A stretch of DNA of 64,000 nt from Blastopirellula marina DSM 3645 (GTDB lineage Bacteria > Planctomycetota > Planctomycetia > Pirellulales > Pirellulaceae), in NCBI RefSeq assembly GCF_000153105.1, contig NZ_AANZ01000002.1, positions 124,001 through 188,000 of the forward strand, written 5' to 3'. Each line of letters begins with the position of its first letter. Position 1 is the first letter of the stretch. The notes beneath the pieces are model-generated. The model ran no database searches and was not told the DNA's origin. It saw only the letters and a list, made by a program, of their open reading frames with translations. Shown in pieces: positions 18,486-27,290 of the stretch. Both the position numbers and the translations under genes were made by a program.

Positions 18486-18923
18486 TCATGCGCCGAAGCG
18501 AACCGAAGCAAAATAAATCATTTCTTTATTTCTGGCCGAACGATTTGACGCCCTCTGCGCTGTTTCGGCAAAAGGCACTCCGTTACTTTGCCAAAGTAGC
18601 GCAAGACGGGGGCGAATTGCGACGAATTTGAGGTTTTTTCCCAGTGCGTTCGTATGCTATAGTTGTCATGCATTCCAAAAATTCGTCTCATTAATCCTTC
18701 CACTTGTCGCACTTGATCACATCTCTAGAATCAGCGTTTCGTCGCTCAGGATTCAGGCACAGCAGGTAAGCCCGAGAATCGCATCGTGGACATTTTGTTC
18801 TTGATGCAGAGCACAAAGTGATGATGCTAGAGATGACAAAGCTATGGGCAGCACACTATCGGCATAGAAAGCAGCGCAGAAGAACTGCGCGGCGTGAGAC
18901 ATTTTGCCTGTAGCTGGAAGTCC
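18486..18923. other. Intergenic stretch before the LuxR-type regulator
   Basis: No convincing gene. A minus-strand reading frame of 64 codons at 18518-18712 lacks a ribosome site and is left out. A weak promoter-like pair (TTGAGG near 18628 and TATGCT near 18653) has a 19-base spacer, longer than ideal. Confidence 0.4.
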
Positions 18924-19601
18924 ATGACCAACGTCCCTTCGCTGTACCTCGTTGATGACGATGCTGCGGTGATTGATTCGCTCCAAAGATTGGTCGAATC
19001 GATCTCGTTACCACTCGTCTCGATTCTGAAATCCGATCAACTTCTCGACCTACTTTCACCGGGGTCCTGCGGTTGCCTGTTGCTCAAACTGAATCGCGAT
19101 CATCTCGATCTATTGAAACGCGTCCAGGCGCTCCCTGTTTCGATCGAGACGGTCTTTCTTACCGATGCTTCCGAAGTAGCGATTATCGTGCAAGCGATGC
19201 AGCTTGGCGCTTCGGCCGTTTTGCAAAAACCGTGTCGTAGCGAAGAATTGCTCGCCGCGATTCGCAGCGCCGTCGGCGCGGCTTTCTCGCGAAAACAACA
19301 GCTTGAGCAAAACGCCGCCGGGCGAACGCGCTTAAAAAGCTTGACGAAAGAAGAATCGCACGTGATGCGGTTGATGCTCGCCGGTCGCACCAATCAAGAG
19401 ATCGCGGATCAGATCCAACTTAGCCTGCGGACCGTCCAATTCCGCCGCTCTAGTATTTTTCGCAAGCTCAAGATCACGACCAAGTCGCGACTGTTTGATC
19501 TGGCGGTAACCACTGGACTGCTGGGCGAGCTCGTCGCAGATGTTCCTTTGATGACGCTCGAGTCCGGCATCGAATCCGCGGTAGCCCGGGAAAAAGATTA
19601 G
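18924..19601 (+). CDS. LuxR/FixJ-type regulator with receiver lacking the phosphoacceptor Asp
   Basis: Residues 1-120 fold like a response-regulator receiver: the acidic DDD at 11-13, the Thr at 80 (VFLTDAS) and the Lys at 102 (LQKPC) are kept. The phosphoacceptor position, expected in a PGCLVLDVRMPG-like segment, reads CGCLLLKLNRD, so the aspartate is replaced by Lys55. Residues about 145-205 are a LuxR helix-turn-helix (SLTKEESHVMRLMLAG, NQEIADQIQLSLRTVQ, RSSIFRKLKI). The start at 18924 (MTNVPSLYLV) gives the usual receiver beginning. No kinase is adjacent. It probably acts without phosphorylation, as an atypical regulator. Confidence 0.88.
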   Translation: MTNVPSLYLVDDDAAVIDSLQRLVESISLPLVSILKSDQLLDLLSPGSCGCLLLKLNRDHLDLLKRVQALPVSIETVFLTDASEVAIIVQAMQLGASAVLQKPCRSEELLAAIRSAVGAAFSRKQQLEQNAAGRTRLKSLTKEESHVMRLMLAGRTNQEIADQIQLSLRTVQFRRSSIFRKLKITTKSRLFDLAVTTGLLGELVADVPLMTLESGIESAVAREKD

Positions 19602-19615
19602 CAATCGAGAAGCCG

Positions 19616-19655
19616 GGCGCTAGGCTCATGCTGCAAAGACGCAGCATGAGCGCCC
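19616..19655. terminator. Stem-loop after the LuxR-type regulator
   Basis: CTCATGCTGC (19625-19634) pairs perfectly with 19641-19650 around a 6-base loop, and the stem is extended by GGGCG/CGCCC past a small bulge. No T tract follows, so termination is plausible but unproven. Confidence 0.45.
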
Positions 19656-19832
19656 TTCGCGGTTGGGCGAAATCGGCGATCTCCTCCTCAGCGGCCGCGA
19701 CATCGCATCGACTCTCGGCATTGCTAGCACTAGCTCGTCGCAAACGCCGCTCTGCGCATTTTTCTTGTCAGTGTCAGCAAATCGCGCCATCATTCAAGCA
19801 TGTCCTCGTTGCTTGAACCGAAGGCGACTCGC

Positions 19833-20264
19833 ATGTCCGAAATGAATCCTTACGCGTCGCCGCAAGCGGTCGATTCTGGGCAACTGGTCCACGCCGAATG
19901 TCCGGCTGGATTTATCTGGAGCGGTTTCGTCGATCAGTTTCGATTTCAAGTGCCCCCTGCCGACAATCTGCAGCAACGCATTATTGACTTTTACCAAGCC
20001 GCCGGCTTTCGCCAGGTGGCCCACGACCCAACGCTCCGTTTTCGCCGCGGTCATCTTTGGGGCAGCTTGATCGGCGCCGAATCACGGGCTCGACAAACGT
20101 TGCGCGTTGATGTGAGCCATTGCAAAAGCGCATCGACTGTTGTGAATTTGCACTACGACATCGATTTCTATTTCGCCATTCGCTACAAGCCGCAATGGTC
20201 GCTGGCGCCATTTCGCGAAGCGGTGCGACTGGCGCGCACGCTGGACGCATTAAACTGGGAGTAG
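19833..20264 (+). CDS. Conserved-looking cytoplasmic protein of unknown function
   Basis: I do not know the family. The N-terminus MSEMNPYASPQAVD resembles the MNPYxSP opening found on many planctomycete proteins. No signal peptide or membrane helix is present. The rest mixes aromatic and charged residues (FRFQVPPADNLQQR, DIDFYFAIRYKP) as in a small alpha/beta domain of about 110 residues. The chosen start gives 143 residues; MNPY three codons later is an alternative. It ends 23 bases from the convergent end of the large secreted-protein gene. Confidence 0.65.
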   Translation: MSEMNPYASPQAVDSGQLVHAECPAGFIWSGFVDQFRFQVPPADNLQQRIIDFYQAAGFRQVAHDPTLRFRRGHLWGSLIGAESRARQTLRVDVSHCKSASTVVNLHYDIDFYFAIRYKPQWSLAPFREAVRLARTLDALNWE

Positions 20265-20287
20265 GCGCCAGATCGATTGCGGCGCCG

Positions 20288-22954
20288 CTAATATTCGGCA
20301 ACGACGCGGTGGTTGAAGATCCGAACCCCGCCGATCTCTCGAATCTGCAGCAGCAGGTTCGCGCCGATCAAATCCGAGCCTTGTGGAATGCGGTAAGTGA
20401 TCAACTTCCGTCCGCGCGACATGTTGGTCACCCGCAGCTGCATTCGCTTTCTGCCGGGCGCAAAGAGCATGCAGTCGAAGGTCGCGAACTCGTCATCTTG
20501 CTTCAACAGTTCGGCTTCGACAATCAAATCGCCGGTCGCTTTATCCAGCCGGCTCGAAGCTTCGACGCTAAGCATGCCGCTGCCGATCAGGATCCGCCGA
20601 TAAATGCTGAACTTATACGTTTTGTCGGCTTCAATTTCACAATCCATCCGCACGCGCTGATAGCCGCTCGAAGCGTCGTTCCGCAGCAAGATGCTCAGCA
20701 TGTTGACGTACTCGCCGCCGAGCGACAACTTGAACGGAGTCACGTCAGGCGTGATCTCCCAGACGTCGGGGCCAACAATGCGGATGACCCCGCTCAAGCC
20801 TTGCGGAAACTCGTTTTTCATCGACAACTTCAAACGCTGAGGAATGCCAAAATTGCTGCTCAAGACGTTGGGGTCAAACTGGCAACTCATCCGCATCTTG
20901 GCGACCGACTCGCTCATGCCGACAACAAATATCGGGATCGGTCCGACTTCGATCACTTGGCGGTGCTCCTCCTGAGCCGGCGTCACGCGGCGTCCCCAGA
21001 GGTCGACCACTTCGACGTTGTCCCCCAAATACAAGGTTTCGACGCCGGGACGGTCGTTCCAAATCACCATCGTTGTCGCCCCGTTGCGCGTGAATACATG
21101 GTTGTTGCTGTCATGGGGAAGCTCCAGTTCCCCCAAGTAGGTCGCGCCGGAGACCATTTGCGACGTCGTCCGCCAAGGGAGCAGCAATTCGCTAGGAGAG
21201 CCGTCCTCGTTCATCAAACCATATTCACGATCGAACGGCCGCGGAATGAAAACCGCTTCGGCATGATGTATCTTGGCGGCCAACATCTTTTCCAGCAAAT
21301 CGCGGGCCCGCTCGTTGGTCGTATATTTCGAGCGCGCCAAGGGATAGATCGTGACAAATCGCTGCGCCGCGCCAGCCGAACGATCCAGGTACGAAGCGAG
21401 TTCATCCTTGGTCAACGGAATCACTTCGTTCACGTCGCCGTTTTGCGGAATGATCGAATACGCGAGAAAGTCCCAGGGAAGTTTGCGCGCTGCAGGAGTT
21501 TCGGCCATCCAGCGCCACGGCACGCCGAGTCGAATGTCCTGTCCCGACTTTTTCAGCTCGGCATGAATTTGCGACAGCTTCTCGATCAAGTTGCGATAGC
21601 CGACAAAACTGACGTCCTCGTCGGAGCCCAATTGCCAGTACCGCACCTTCAGCGACAAGCGGGTCATCACCGGCTCGAGGTAAGGGCGCCACAAGATCGG
21701 CTCGGCGAAGATGCTGGCGACCAGCAAGTTCTCGCTTTCGCCAAACAGATAGCGAATATCAGCCGGCGGCTTGTCGATCAGCGCAATCATTTCGATATGG
21801 TTCTTCTTCAAACGCTCTGCAAAGCGCGCGACTTCGTTGGCCCGCTCTTTTTCGTTCTCGCCGTACCAAACCGGAAACTTCACCCAGTTCACGCCGACCT
21901 TGGTCAACAAGTTGCCCATGTTGGTCATGTCGAGCGGCGTTTCCGCATCGCGCAGCGACCAGCCGAACTCACCCGAGGTGGGCGGAAGTTCGTCTGGCAC
22001 CACCGCTACAGAAATCACACGGCGATGCATGAGCCCGGTGCTGCCGATCATGGTGGCGTGCACTTCATAAAAGCCGAACTGCGATATCGGCGGCTTCCAT
22101 TGCATCTTGCCGGCGTAGCCGACATCCCAATTGACGGTCGTCTGCGCTTGCTTGCCGAACAACTCGGACGCCAGATTCGACTTGCGCGCCACGACTCTGC
22201 CGTTCAAGCGGCTTTCCATCTTGGCCAACGACTGGCGACCAACATCGACCAATTCAAAGACGATCCTCGGGTCTCGTTCGACGATGCCGGTGATTTCGCA
22301 GACGATCTCGATCTTGCTGGGATCGGAAAAGACATGATTGTTGTCAGGAGTCGCAAGCATCATCTTCGGCAGCCGCGCGAACCAGATATCGTCAAAGAAA
22401 GCGGCGCCGGTGAGGTCTTCATCGATCTTGCCGCTCGGCTCGACATGCAGTCCGATCACCACCATTGCGACATCCGACGAACTGGGCGCTACCGGTCCGA
22501 CGCGCAACTTGATCCAACCGCCGGTCTCTCGAAATTGCTCTGAGTAGAAAGTCTCGATCGGCTCTTCTTGGGCGTTGAAAAAGGTGATCGAGAGAAACGC
22601 TTTGTCATACGTCAGCCCCTCGGTCCGCATCCGCGCTTCCAAGACATAACTGAAAATTTCCCGTGCTTCGATCGGCGGACTATAGATCGCAGCCGCCCCG
22701 CCATCGAGTGCGATTTTCAACGACCGCTCGCCGACGGCGGCGTCTTCTTCCGAGACTTTGATATCCAGGTAACGCGGATATCCGACGCCCCCGCGTCGCG
22801 TCCATTGATCGGGCCACTCGTCGTAGTTCAGATCAAAGTCTTGCGAGAAATCGCAATGGTAAAGCTCAATCGCCTCTGGATGACGCGATTCGATAGGCGC
22901 ATCGGCCTGCGGCATCGCGGCAATCAGAATCGGCAATAACAGGAGCGAGGTCAT
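20288..22954 (-). CDS. Large secreted protein with jelly-roll-like and TIM-barrel-like regions, function unknown
   Basis: A signal peptide (MTSLLLLPILIAAMPQADA) begins the 888-residue protein. Residues about 30-195 look like a carbohydrate-binding-type beta sandwich (LYHCDFSQDFD, GERSLKIALDGG, AAFFDDIWFARL). Residues about 330-600 look like a glycoside-hydrolase-type barrel (GEFGWSLRDAE, VNWVKFPVWYGEN, VRYWQLGSDEDVSFVG, DIRLGVPWRWM), followed by beta-rich domains. No family was identified and catalytic acids cannot be assigned safely. It stands alone on the minus strand. An opposite-strand reading frame of about 800 codons overlaps it but has no signal, motif or ribosome site. A role in polysaccharide breakdown is inference. 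Confidence 0.8.
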   Translation of the reverse strand: MTSLLLLPILIAAMPQADAPIESRHPEAIELYHCDFSQDFDLNYDEWPDQWTRRGGVGYPRYLDIKVSEEDAAVGERSLKIALDGGAAAIYSPPIEAREIFSYVLEARMRTEGLTYDKAFLSITFFNAQEEPIETFYSEQFRETGGWIKLRVGPVAPSSSDVAMVVIGLHVEPSGKIDEDLTGAAFFDDIWFARLPKMMLATPDNNHVFSDPSKIEIVCEITGIVERDPRIVFELVDVGRQSLAKMESRLNGRVVARKSNLASELFGKQAQTTVNWDVGYAGKMQWKPPISQFGFYEVHATMIGSTGLMHRRVISVAVVPDELPPTSGEFGWSLRDAETPLDMTNMGNLLTKVGVNWVKFPVWYGENEKERANEVARFAERLKKNHIEMIALIDKPPADIRYLFGESENLLVASIFAEPILWRPYLEPVMTRLSLKVRYWQLGSDEDVSFVGYRNLIEKLSQIHAELKKSGQDIRLGVPWRWMAETPAARKLPWDFLAYSIIPQNGDVNEVIPLTKDELASYLDRSAGAAQRFVTIYPLARSKYTTNERARDLLEKMLAAKIHHAEAVFIPRPFDREYGLMNEDGSPSELLLPWRTTSQMVSGATYLGELELPHDSNNHVFTRNGATTMVIWNDRPGVETLYLGDNVEVVDLWGRRVTPAQEEHRQVIEVGPIPIFVVGMSESVAKMRMSCQFDPNVLSSNFGIPQRLKLSMKNEFPQGLSGVIRIVGPDVWEITPDVTPFKLSLGGEYVNMLSILLRNDASSGYQRVRMDCEIEADKTYKFSIYRRILIGSGMLSVEASSRLDKATGDLIVEAELLKQDDEFATFDCMLFAPGRKRMQLRVTNMSRGRKLITYRIPQGSDLIGANLLLQIREIGGVRIFNHRVVAEY

Positions 22955-23124
22955 ATCGCAGGGGGCGCAAAGGGACGATAATCAACGACGCGAGCGTTTG
23001 CTGCGCGCAAAGGTACTTGAAAACCTTGCTTATTCCACAGATAAAGCCAGACGGACGCGTCATCGATTAGCCGCTGCTTGGACGCCCCCCCCACTCGACA
23101 ACCCTGACAATCGCGATAACCGTT

Positions 23125-23916
23125 ATGTTTCGTTTTGGAGTTCAACTTCGTTCACTTCGCCTTCCGGTCCGCAAAGCGTTGCAGGTCGCATCGGAACTAG
23201 GCGCTCGCGGCGTCGAAATCGATCTGCGCCACGAAATCGCGCCGCGCGAACTGTCGCAAACCGGCGTCCGGCAATTTCGCAAACTGCTGGATGACTTGAA
23301 TCTCAAAGTTTGTGCCGCGACCTATCCGACGCGCCGCGGCTATTACGACTCCGAAGATCTGGATCGCCGCATTCTGGCGACCAAAGAGGCGATCGACTGC
23401 GCTTACAAGCTCGGCGCTCCGGTGCTGACCAATCATATTGGTCGCGTTCCGGCGGAAGAGACCGATCCCAACTTCACGCTGCTGCGCGACGTGATGTCCG
23501 AGATCGGCCGTTACGCGCATCAGCAAGGGGTCTTTATGACCGCCAAAACAGGTCCCGAATCGGCCCAAGATCTCAACCGCCTGCTCGACGTGTTACCAGA
23601 CGGACTGCTGGGCGTCGAGTTTGATCCGGGCGCACTGATCGTCAACGGCTTCTCAGCGCGGGAGTCGTTAGAAGCGCTGATCAAACATGTACGGCATGTT
23701 CGCGCGAAAGATGGAGTCCGCGATCTGGCGATTGGTCGCGGTATTGAAGTCGAACTGGGACGAGGTTCCGCCGATTTTCCGATGTTGCTGGCGATCCTCG
23801 ACGACGCCGGCTACAACGGTTTTCTCACGGTCGTGCGCGAAAATCCCCAGTCGCCACGCGCTGAAATCGAGCAATCGCTCGAGTATCTGCGCCAGCTGGT
23901 TCCGCACGCCGACTAA
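23125..23916 (+). CDS. Sugar phosphate isomerase/epimerase family protein (xylose isomerase-like TIM barrel)
   Basis: The AP-endonuclease-2 fold is clear: GVQLRSLRLPVRKALQVA opening, ARGVEIDLRHE, GAPVLTNHIGRVP, the GVEFDPGALIVNG segment with a metal-ligand type Asp, HVRHVRAKDGVRD, and the final FLTVVRENPQSP. Length 263 is normal. Enzymes of this family isomerise or epimerise sugars or inositols, or dehydrate related compounds, with a divalent metal. No partner gene points to a substrate. The ATG lacks a strong ribosome site. The gene is followed by a stem-loop at 23937-23958. Confidence 0.88.
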   Translation: MFRFGVQLRSLRLPVRKALQVASELGARGVEIDLRHEIAPRELSQTGVRQFRKLLDDLNLKVCAATYPTRRGYYDSEDLDRRILATKEAIDCAYKLGAPVLTNHIGRVPAEETDPNFTLLRDVMSEIGRYAHQQGVFMTAKTGPESAQDLNRLLDVLPDGLLGVEFDPGALIVNGFSARESLEALIKHVRHVRAKDGVRDLAIGRGIEVELGRGSADFPMLLAILDDAGYNGFLTVVRENPQSPRAEIEQSLEYLRQLVPHAD

Positions 23917-23936
23917 CGGCGAGCGCCGATTGTGAC

Positions 23937-23958
23937 GATGGCGCAGGCTGGCGCCATC
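23937..23958. terminator. Short stem-loop after the epimerase-like gene
   Basis: GATGGCGC and GCGCCATC form a perfect 8-bp stem around a 6-base loop, 21 bases after the stop codon. No T tract follows. The rest of the 23917-24217 spacer, up to the convergent dps gene, shows nothing I can name. Confidence 0.4.
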
Positions 23959-24217
23959 CACATGGCGATTCGCGTCCTGCGTTGGCGGTCAGTTCGCCTG
24001 GTCGAATACGGAAAACCACATTCGTCAGCGGTGGACTTCGTTCGTGAGCATGCGAACAATTGAGGTGTCGAGTGAGGAGCGCTTTCGTCATTGTTTGCCC
24101 GCACGACGATGGACTTCGAAATTCGACGTGTCCCCCGCTTTAGGCGATCTCAGCCGGCAATTCCCCTAAGTTTGCCCCCGCTGGCTGGATCGCCTTTTGC
24201 GATTTCTTGCCGCGGCG

Positions 24218-24661
24218 TTACGCCTGCAGGTAAGAGTTAAGCATCCAGCGCTCTTTCTCTAGACTGACGATAAAGTCTTCGAGGATGATCACGCTGCCGG
24301 TGTCGCCGATTTCTTCGGCATGTGCATGCACCTTTTTGACGTGGTCGTTCAGCTTGCCCATGTCGGCGTGCAGATTGGCGACCATCGCTTCGGCCGACGG
24401 CTGCGAGCTGTCTTCGGTCATTGTCGTCAATTTGAGAAACTCGCTAAACGTGGCCGGCGGATTGGCGCCAAGTGCCCGAATGCGTTCGGCCAGCGCGTCG
24501 ATCCCTTCCGCCGCGTCGTTGTACAACTCTTCAAACTTGGCGTGCAGCGGGAAAAAGTCTTTCCCAACGACGTTCCAGTGATAGCCGCGCAACTTTTGGT
24601 AAAAGACAGCGTAGTCGGCTAACAGCGTGCCGATTTCTTTCGCGGCGCCATGATCGCTCAT
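24218..24661 (-). CDS. dps: Dps-type DNA-binding ferritin-like protein
   Basis: Dps proteins form 12-subunit shells that oxidise Fe(II) with peroxide, store iron and protect DNA in stress. The intersubunit ferroxidase motif is intact: YHWNVVGKDFFPLHAKFEELY, spanning residues about 27-47, with the following Asp/Glu (DAAEGIDALAERIRALG). Length 147 is somewhat short because the N-terminal tail is only about 10 residues, so DNA binding through a basic tail is doubtful. The ATG is preceded by CTCTGGAGATTTCCC, a moderate ribosome site. Confidence 0.94.
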   Translation of the reverse strand: MSDHGAAKEIGTLLADYAVFYQKLRGYHWNVVGKDFFPLHAKFEELYNDAAEGIDALAERIRALGANPPATFSEFLKLTTMTEDSSQPSAEAMVANLHADMGKLNDHVKKVHAHAEEIGDTGSVIILEDFIVSLEKERWMLNSYLQA

Positions 24662-25369
24662 TGGGAAATCTCCAGAGGTGACGTTCGTATCAGCAGGCGT
24701 GATTCCTCATGATACGGCTGCCGCAATCGGGGGCCAATTGGGGTGCGATTCGTGCTCAACAAACCCTACGCGGTGATGCTGTGAAAGCGAGCCCCATCGA
24801 ACGAAGCGTTCTCAGCGGCCGCTTCCTGCTTCAAGAACAGGAAGAGTCGTATCGCTTAAATCGGCTGCGGAGCGCGGGTCCATTTATCTCCCCGCAGAAC
24901 GCCTAGCGGGTGGGCGACGCAACACCTTCATGACTCGTACCGAGACTTTCGGGCACAAGTCGCCAAAGGCAATCCTGTCGCCAGTTGCGCGCCATGGCAC
25001 GGAGAGAGGGGGGGGTGAATTGCCTCCCTAAACTGGGGATCAATGATCGCTATTACCACAGCCGACATGCCACAGGTCGCACGCGCCAAATTCGAACCAA
25101 AAGGGCGGCGCTATGACAGCCACCGTGGTCCTCCATCTTGCCCAATCGCTCATTTTCAACTGATTCAGGCCTGGATCGCGCAAAAAAACTCAGCGGGTCA
25201 ATGTAAGACTACTCGCCTTAAGGGCGCAAATGGATTTATCAGCGGTTGAAATTCCACGAGTTACAGCAAAATTTCGGATTTTCCAATCGGATTCGCAACG
25301 AATCTCAGCGATGCCGATACAATAAGGGACTACTTAGCGCAAAGGACCGCCCGTTTTCTACTTATCATT
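24662..25369. other. Long intergenic stretch between dps and a DUF1559 gene
   Basis: About 700 bases without a supported gene. Small reading frames at 24709-24906 and 25043-25249 have no ribosome site or recognisable composition. The end (from about 25255) becomes A/T-rich and has a -10-like TACAAT near 25316, but no matching -35. This part is probably the leader of the DUF1559 gene. Confidence 0.5.
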
Positions 25370-26377
25370 GTGTCTTTTGCAAGAATTAATTTCTCTTTTC
25401 TAGGCTTTCTGGAGTTTTCTAATGCAAAAAAACGTACTGGGTTCACCCTGGTCGAGTTACTCGTGGTAATTGCCATCATCGGCGTTTTGATTGCCTTGCT
25501 GCTGCCGGCTGTTCAACAAGCCCGCGAAGCGGCCCGTCGCATGTCATGCACCAATCAACAAAAGCAGATTGGTCTGGCGATGCACAATTACCACGATACG
25601 TTCGGCTCTTTTGCGCCGGCGGCGGTCTGGCTAGGAACCGGGACCTCGCCTGAAACGGTGCGCAACGACGATTGGGGCGCGACCTGGGCTTTGATGATTT
25701 TGCCCTTCCTAGAGCAGAATAACTTGTATGACCAATATGATTTTGGAGTCGTTGCTCGCGATTCGACGAATAACCAGGTCACTCGGCAACGCCCGGACGC
25801 GTTTCTGTGTCCCAGTCATCCTGAAGTGACGACACGCGTGACTCACGATTTCGATGGTTTCGCCAAGACTAACTACGCAGCCAGCCTGGGCGGATGCCGC
25901 CAACTGCCGCTCGCCGATTTCAATAACAGCGCCCGCAAAGGCGCGTTCAGCGTTGTTGGCCAATATGGCGCCAAGTTTCGTGACATGACCGATGGCACGT
26001 CGAACTCGGTGATTCTCAGCGAGATCATGATCATTAGCCATACCGGCGATGATCGCGGCGCTTGGGGTTTCGGCACTGGCGCGACCTTCAATGGTCGCAG
26101 TTCGGCGACTTCGCCTGAGATTATCATGACGCCGAATACCAAGAATCGAATGGATGCGAGCAATTACTCTGGGAATACGACGACGCAAACGGTCTTCGGC
26201 TTTAACAGCAATCCCGATTCGACCAACGGTGGAGTCGCCGCTCGCAGCTTCCATCCCGGCGGCGTCATCATGTGCTTGGGAGACGCTAGTTGTCGCTTTG
26301 TCTCGGAAACGATCGACCAGACGACCTACGTCAATGCGCTGTCGATCGCCGATGGTAACGCCACCACGCTGCCGTAA
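25370..26377 (+). CDS. DUF1559 protein with prepilin-type N-terminus, start region possibly frameshifted
   Basis: The core is typical: [15 protein letters not shown], the [16 protein letters not shown] helix, and HPGGVIMCLGDAS near residue 295, where the H-X9-DG motif reads DA instead of DG. The in-frame start is a GTG at 25370 without a ribosome site. An ATG at 25422 with GGAG 7 bases upstream is one base out of frame: ATGC is followed by seven A, and eight A would give the usual family start MQKKRTGFTLVE. So the true start is either at the GTG, or at the ATG with a slip or sequencing error in the A run. A lipoprotein partner follows. Confidence 0.88.
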   Translation: MSFARINFSFLGFLEFSNAKKRTGFTLVELLVVIAIIGVLIALLLPAVQQAREAARRMSCTNQQKQIGLAMHNYHDTFGSFAPAAVWLGTGTSPETVRNDDWGATWALMILPFLEQNNLYDQYDFGVVARDSTNNQVTRQRPDAFLCPSHPEVTTRVTHDFDGFAKTNYAASLGGCRQLPLADFNNSARKGAFSVVGQYGAKFRDMTDGTSNSVILSEIMIISHTGDDRGAWGFGTGATFNGRSSATSPEIIMTPNTKNRMDASNYSGNTTTQTVFGFNSNPDSTNGGVAARSFHPGGVIMCLGDASCRFVSETIDQTTYVNALSIADGNATTLP

Positions 26378-26411
26378 CGTCAGGCGAAAACCTGTCAATT
26401 CGTAACCCACG

Positions 26412-26449
26412 AACCCATCTGTCGCATCTCCGCCGGCAGATGGGTTTCC
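26412..26449 (+). terminator. Stem-loop between the DUF1559 gene and its lipoprotein
   Basis: AACCCATCTG (26412-26421) pairs perfectly with CAGATGGGTT (26437-26446) around a 15-base loop, followed by a short pyrimidine stretch. It may attenuate transcription into the lipoprotein gene. Confidence 0.6.
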
Positions 26450-26515
26450 TGCTTCGCATCAGGCCGCTTCGCTTGCTATTGTTGGCTATTTCGCAGATTC
26501 CAGGTAAATCATCCT

Positions 26516-26878
26516 ATGTTCATTCGCAGCTTTGCTCTTGTTGTCGCCTGTTTGCTGTTTTGCACCGGTTGTCCCAGCGGTCCAAGCAGACAAGGCGCAG
26601 GAACGACGGACCCCGAAATCGCCCAGACCGTCCATGATCAAGTCACCAACTTTGTGACAGCTGCGGAGAAGTCGCCGCGTTCCGCCAAAGGGGGTCTCGA
26701 CTTGATGCTGGAGTCTCTAGAAGGCGCTTCGGAGCGTGGTGAAGGCTTCACCAAAGTCCGCGATGAAGCGAAGAAGCTTCAATCGCTGTACGAAGCGAAA
26801 GCGGACAGCGCCGCGTTGAAATCGCAAATGGAATCGCTGCAAGCAGCAGCAGATGCGCTGACGAACGAGGCGTCCTAG
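26516..26878 (+). CDS. Small helical lipoprotein next to a DUF1559 gene
   Basis: The signal (MFIRSFALVVACLLF) and lipobox CTGC place Cys19 as the lipidated residue. The mature part is mostly helical and charged (VHDQVTNFVTAAEKSP, VRDEAKKLQSLYEAKADSA, LQAAADALTNEAS), with likely short coiled-coil stretches and no cysteine. It differs from the beta-sandwich lipoproteins that follow the other DUF1559 genes. A GGTAAATCATCC segment before the ATG gives no strong ribosome site. The function is unknown. Confidence 0.75.
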   Translation: MFIRSFALVVACLLFCTGCPSGPSRQGAGTTDPEIAQTVHDQVTNFVTAAEKSPRSAKGGLDLMLESLEGASERGEGFTKVRDEAKKLQSLYEAKADSAALKSQMESLQAAADALTNEAS

Positions 26879-26906
26879 CGTCGGACCAACGCCCCTGGCC
26901 ATCGAA

Positions 26907-26933
26907 GAGTAACGCTCAATCGGGGCGTTACTC
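26907..26933. terminator. Bidirectional stem-loop between convergent genes
   Basis: GAGTAACGC (26907-26915) pairs perfectly with GCGTTACTC (26925-26933) around a 9-base loop. It stands between the lipoprotein and the cupin gene and overlaps the stop codon of the latter. No T tract. Confidence 0.5.
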
Positions 26934-27290
26934 CATCAGGATCGTGTCATGATCTTCGTAGGCTGGCGCACAGCAGCAGAGCAGTCGTAGCTCGACCGCG
27001 CCGATGTTGGTGATCTGATGCGTCGCGCCAGGGGGAATCGCGATCGCGTCGCCAACCGTTACGTTGCGGACTTCGCCGTCGATGTTCATCTCGGCGGTCC
27101 CTTGCGTGATGTAGTAGATCTCTTCGGTCAGCTTGTGATAGTGCGCGATCGTCTGACGACCAATCGGGATCCGCGCCTCCGCAAGACTCTGCTGGCGAAT
27201 CGCCGAGTTGCGATGCGCTAGCAGCTCACGAATCTCGGAGCCATCTTTGGTCGTAAAGGCCGGAACTTCGTCCAGGTTATAGATATCCAT
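26928..27290 (-). CDS. Small cupin-domain protein
   Basis: Starting at ATG 27290 ([12 protein letters not shown]), this 120-residue protein is a single cupin barrel. Cupin motif 1 is GRQTIAHYHKLTEEIYYITQG (read across residues about 45-65), with His and Glu metal ligands. Motif 2 is VGDAIAIPPGATHQITN with its His. A CCC triplet near residue 105 is unusual. The ATG overlaps the stop codon of the symporter gene by one base (TAATG), so the cupin is translationally coupled to it. A role in handling the solute brought in by the symporter (isomerisation or sensing) is inference. Confidence 0.88.
   Translation of the reverse strand: MDIYNLDEVPAFTTKDGSEIRELLAHRNSAIRQQSLAEARIPIGRQTIAHYHKLTEEIYYITQGTAEMNIDGEVRNVTVGDAIAIPPGATHQITNIGAVELRLLCCCAPAYEDHDTILME

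Noticed and set aside
18518-18712. Small minus-strand frame after ilvB
   Set aside because: No ribosome site, and the region is A/T-rich intergenic sequence; composition gives no support.
20120-22543. Open plus-strand frame of about 800 codons
   Set aside because: It is exactly opposite the 888-residue secreted protein. It has no ribosome site, signal peptide or family motif, and is rich in Arg, His and Gln as expected from reading a high-GC gene backwards.
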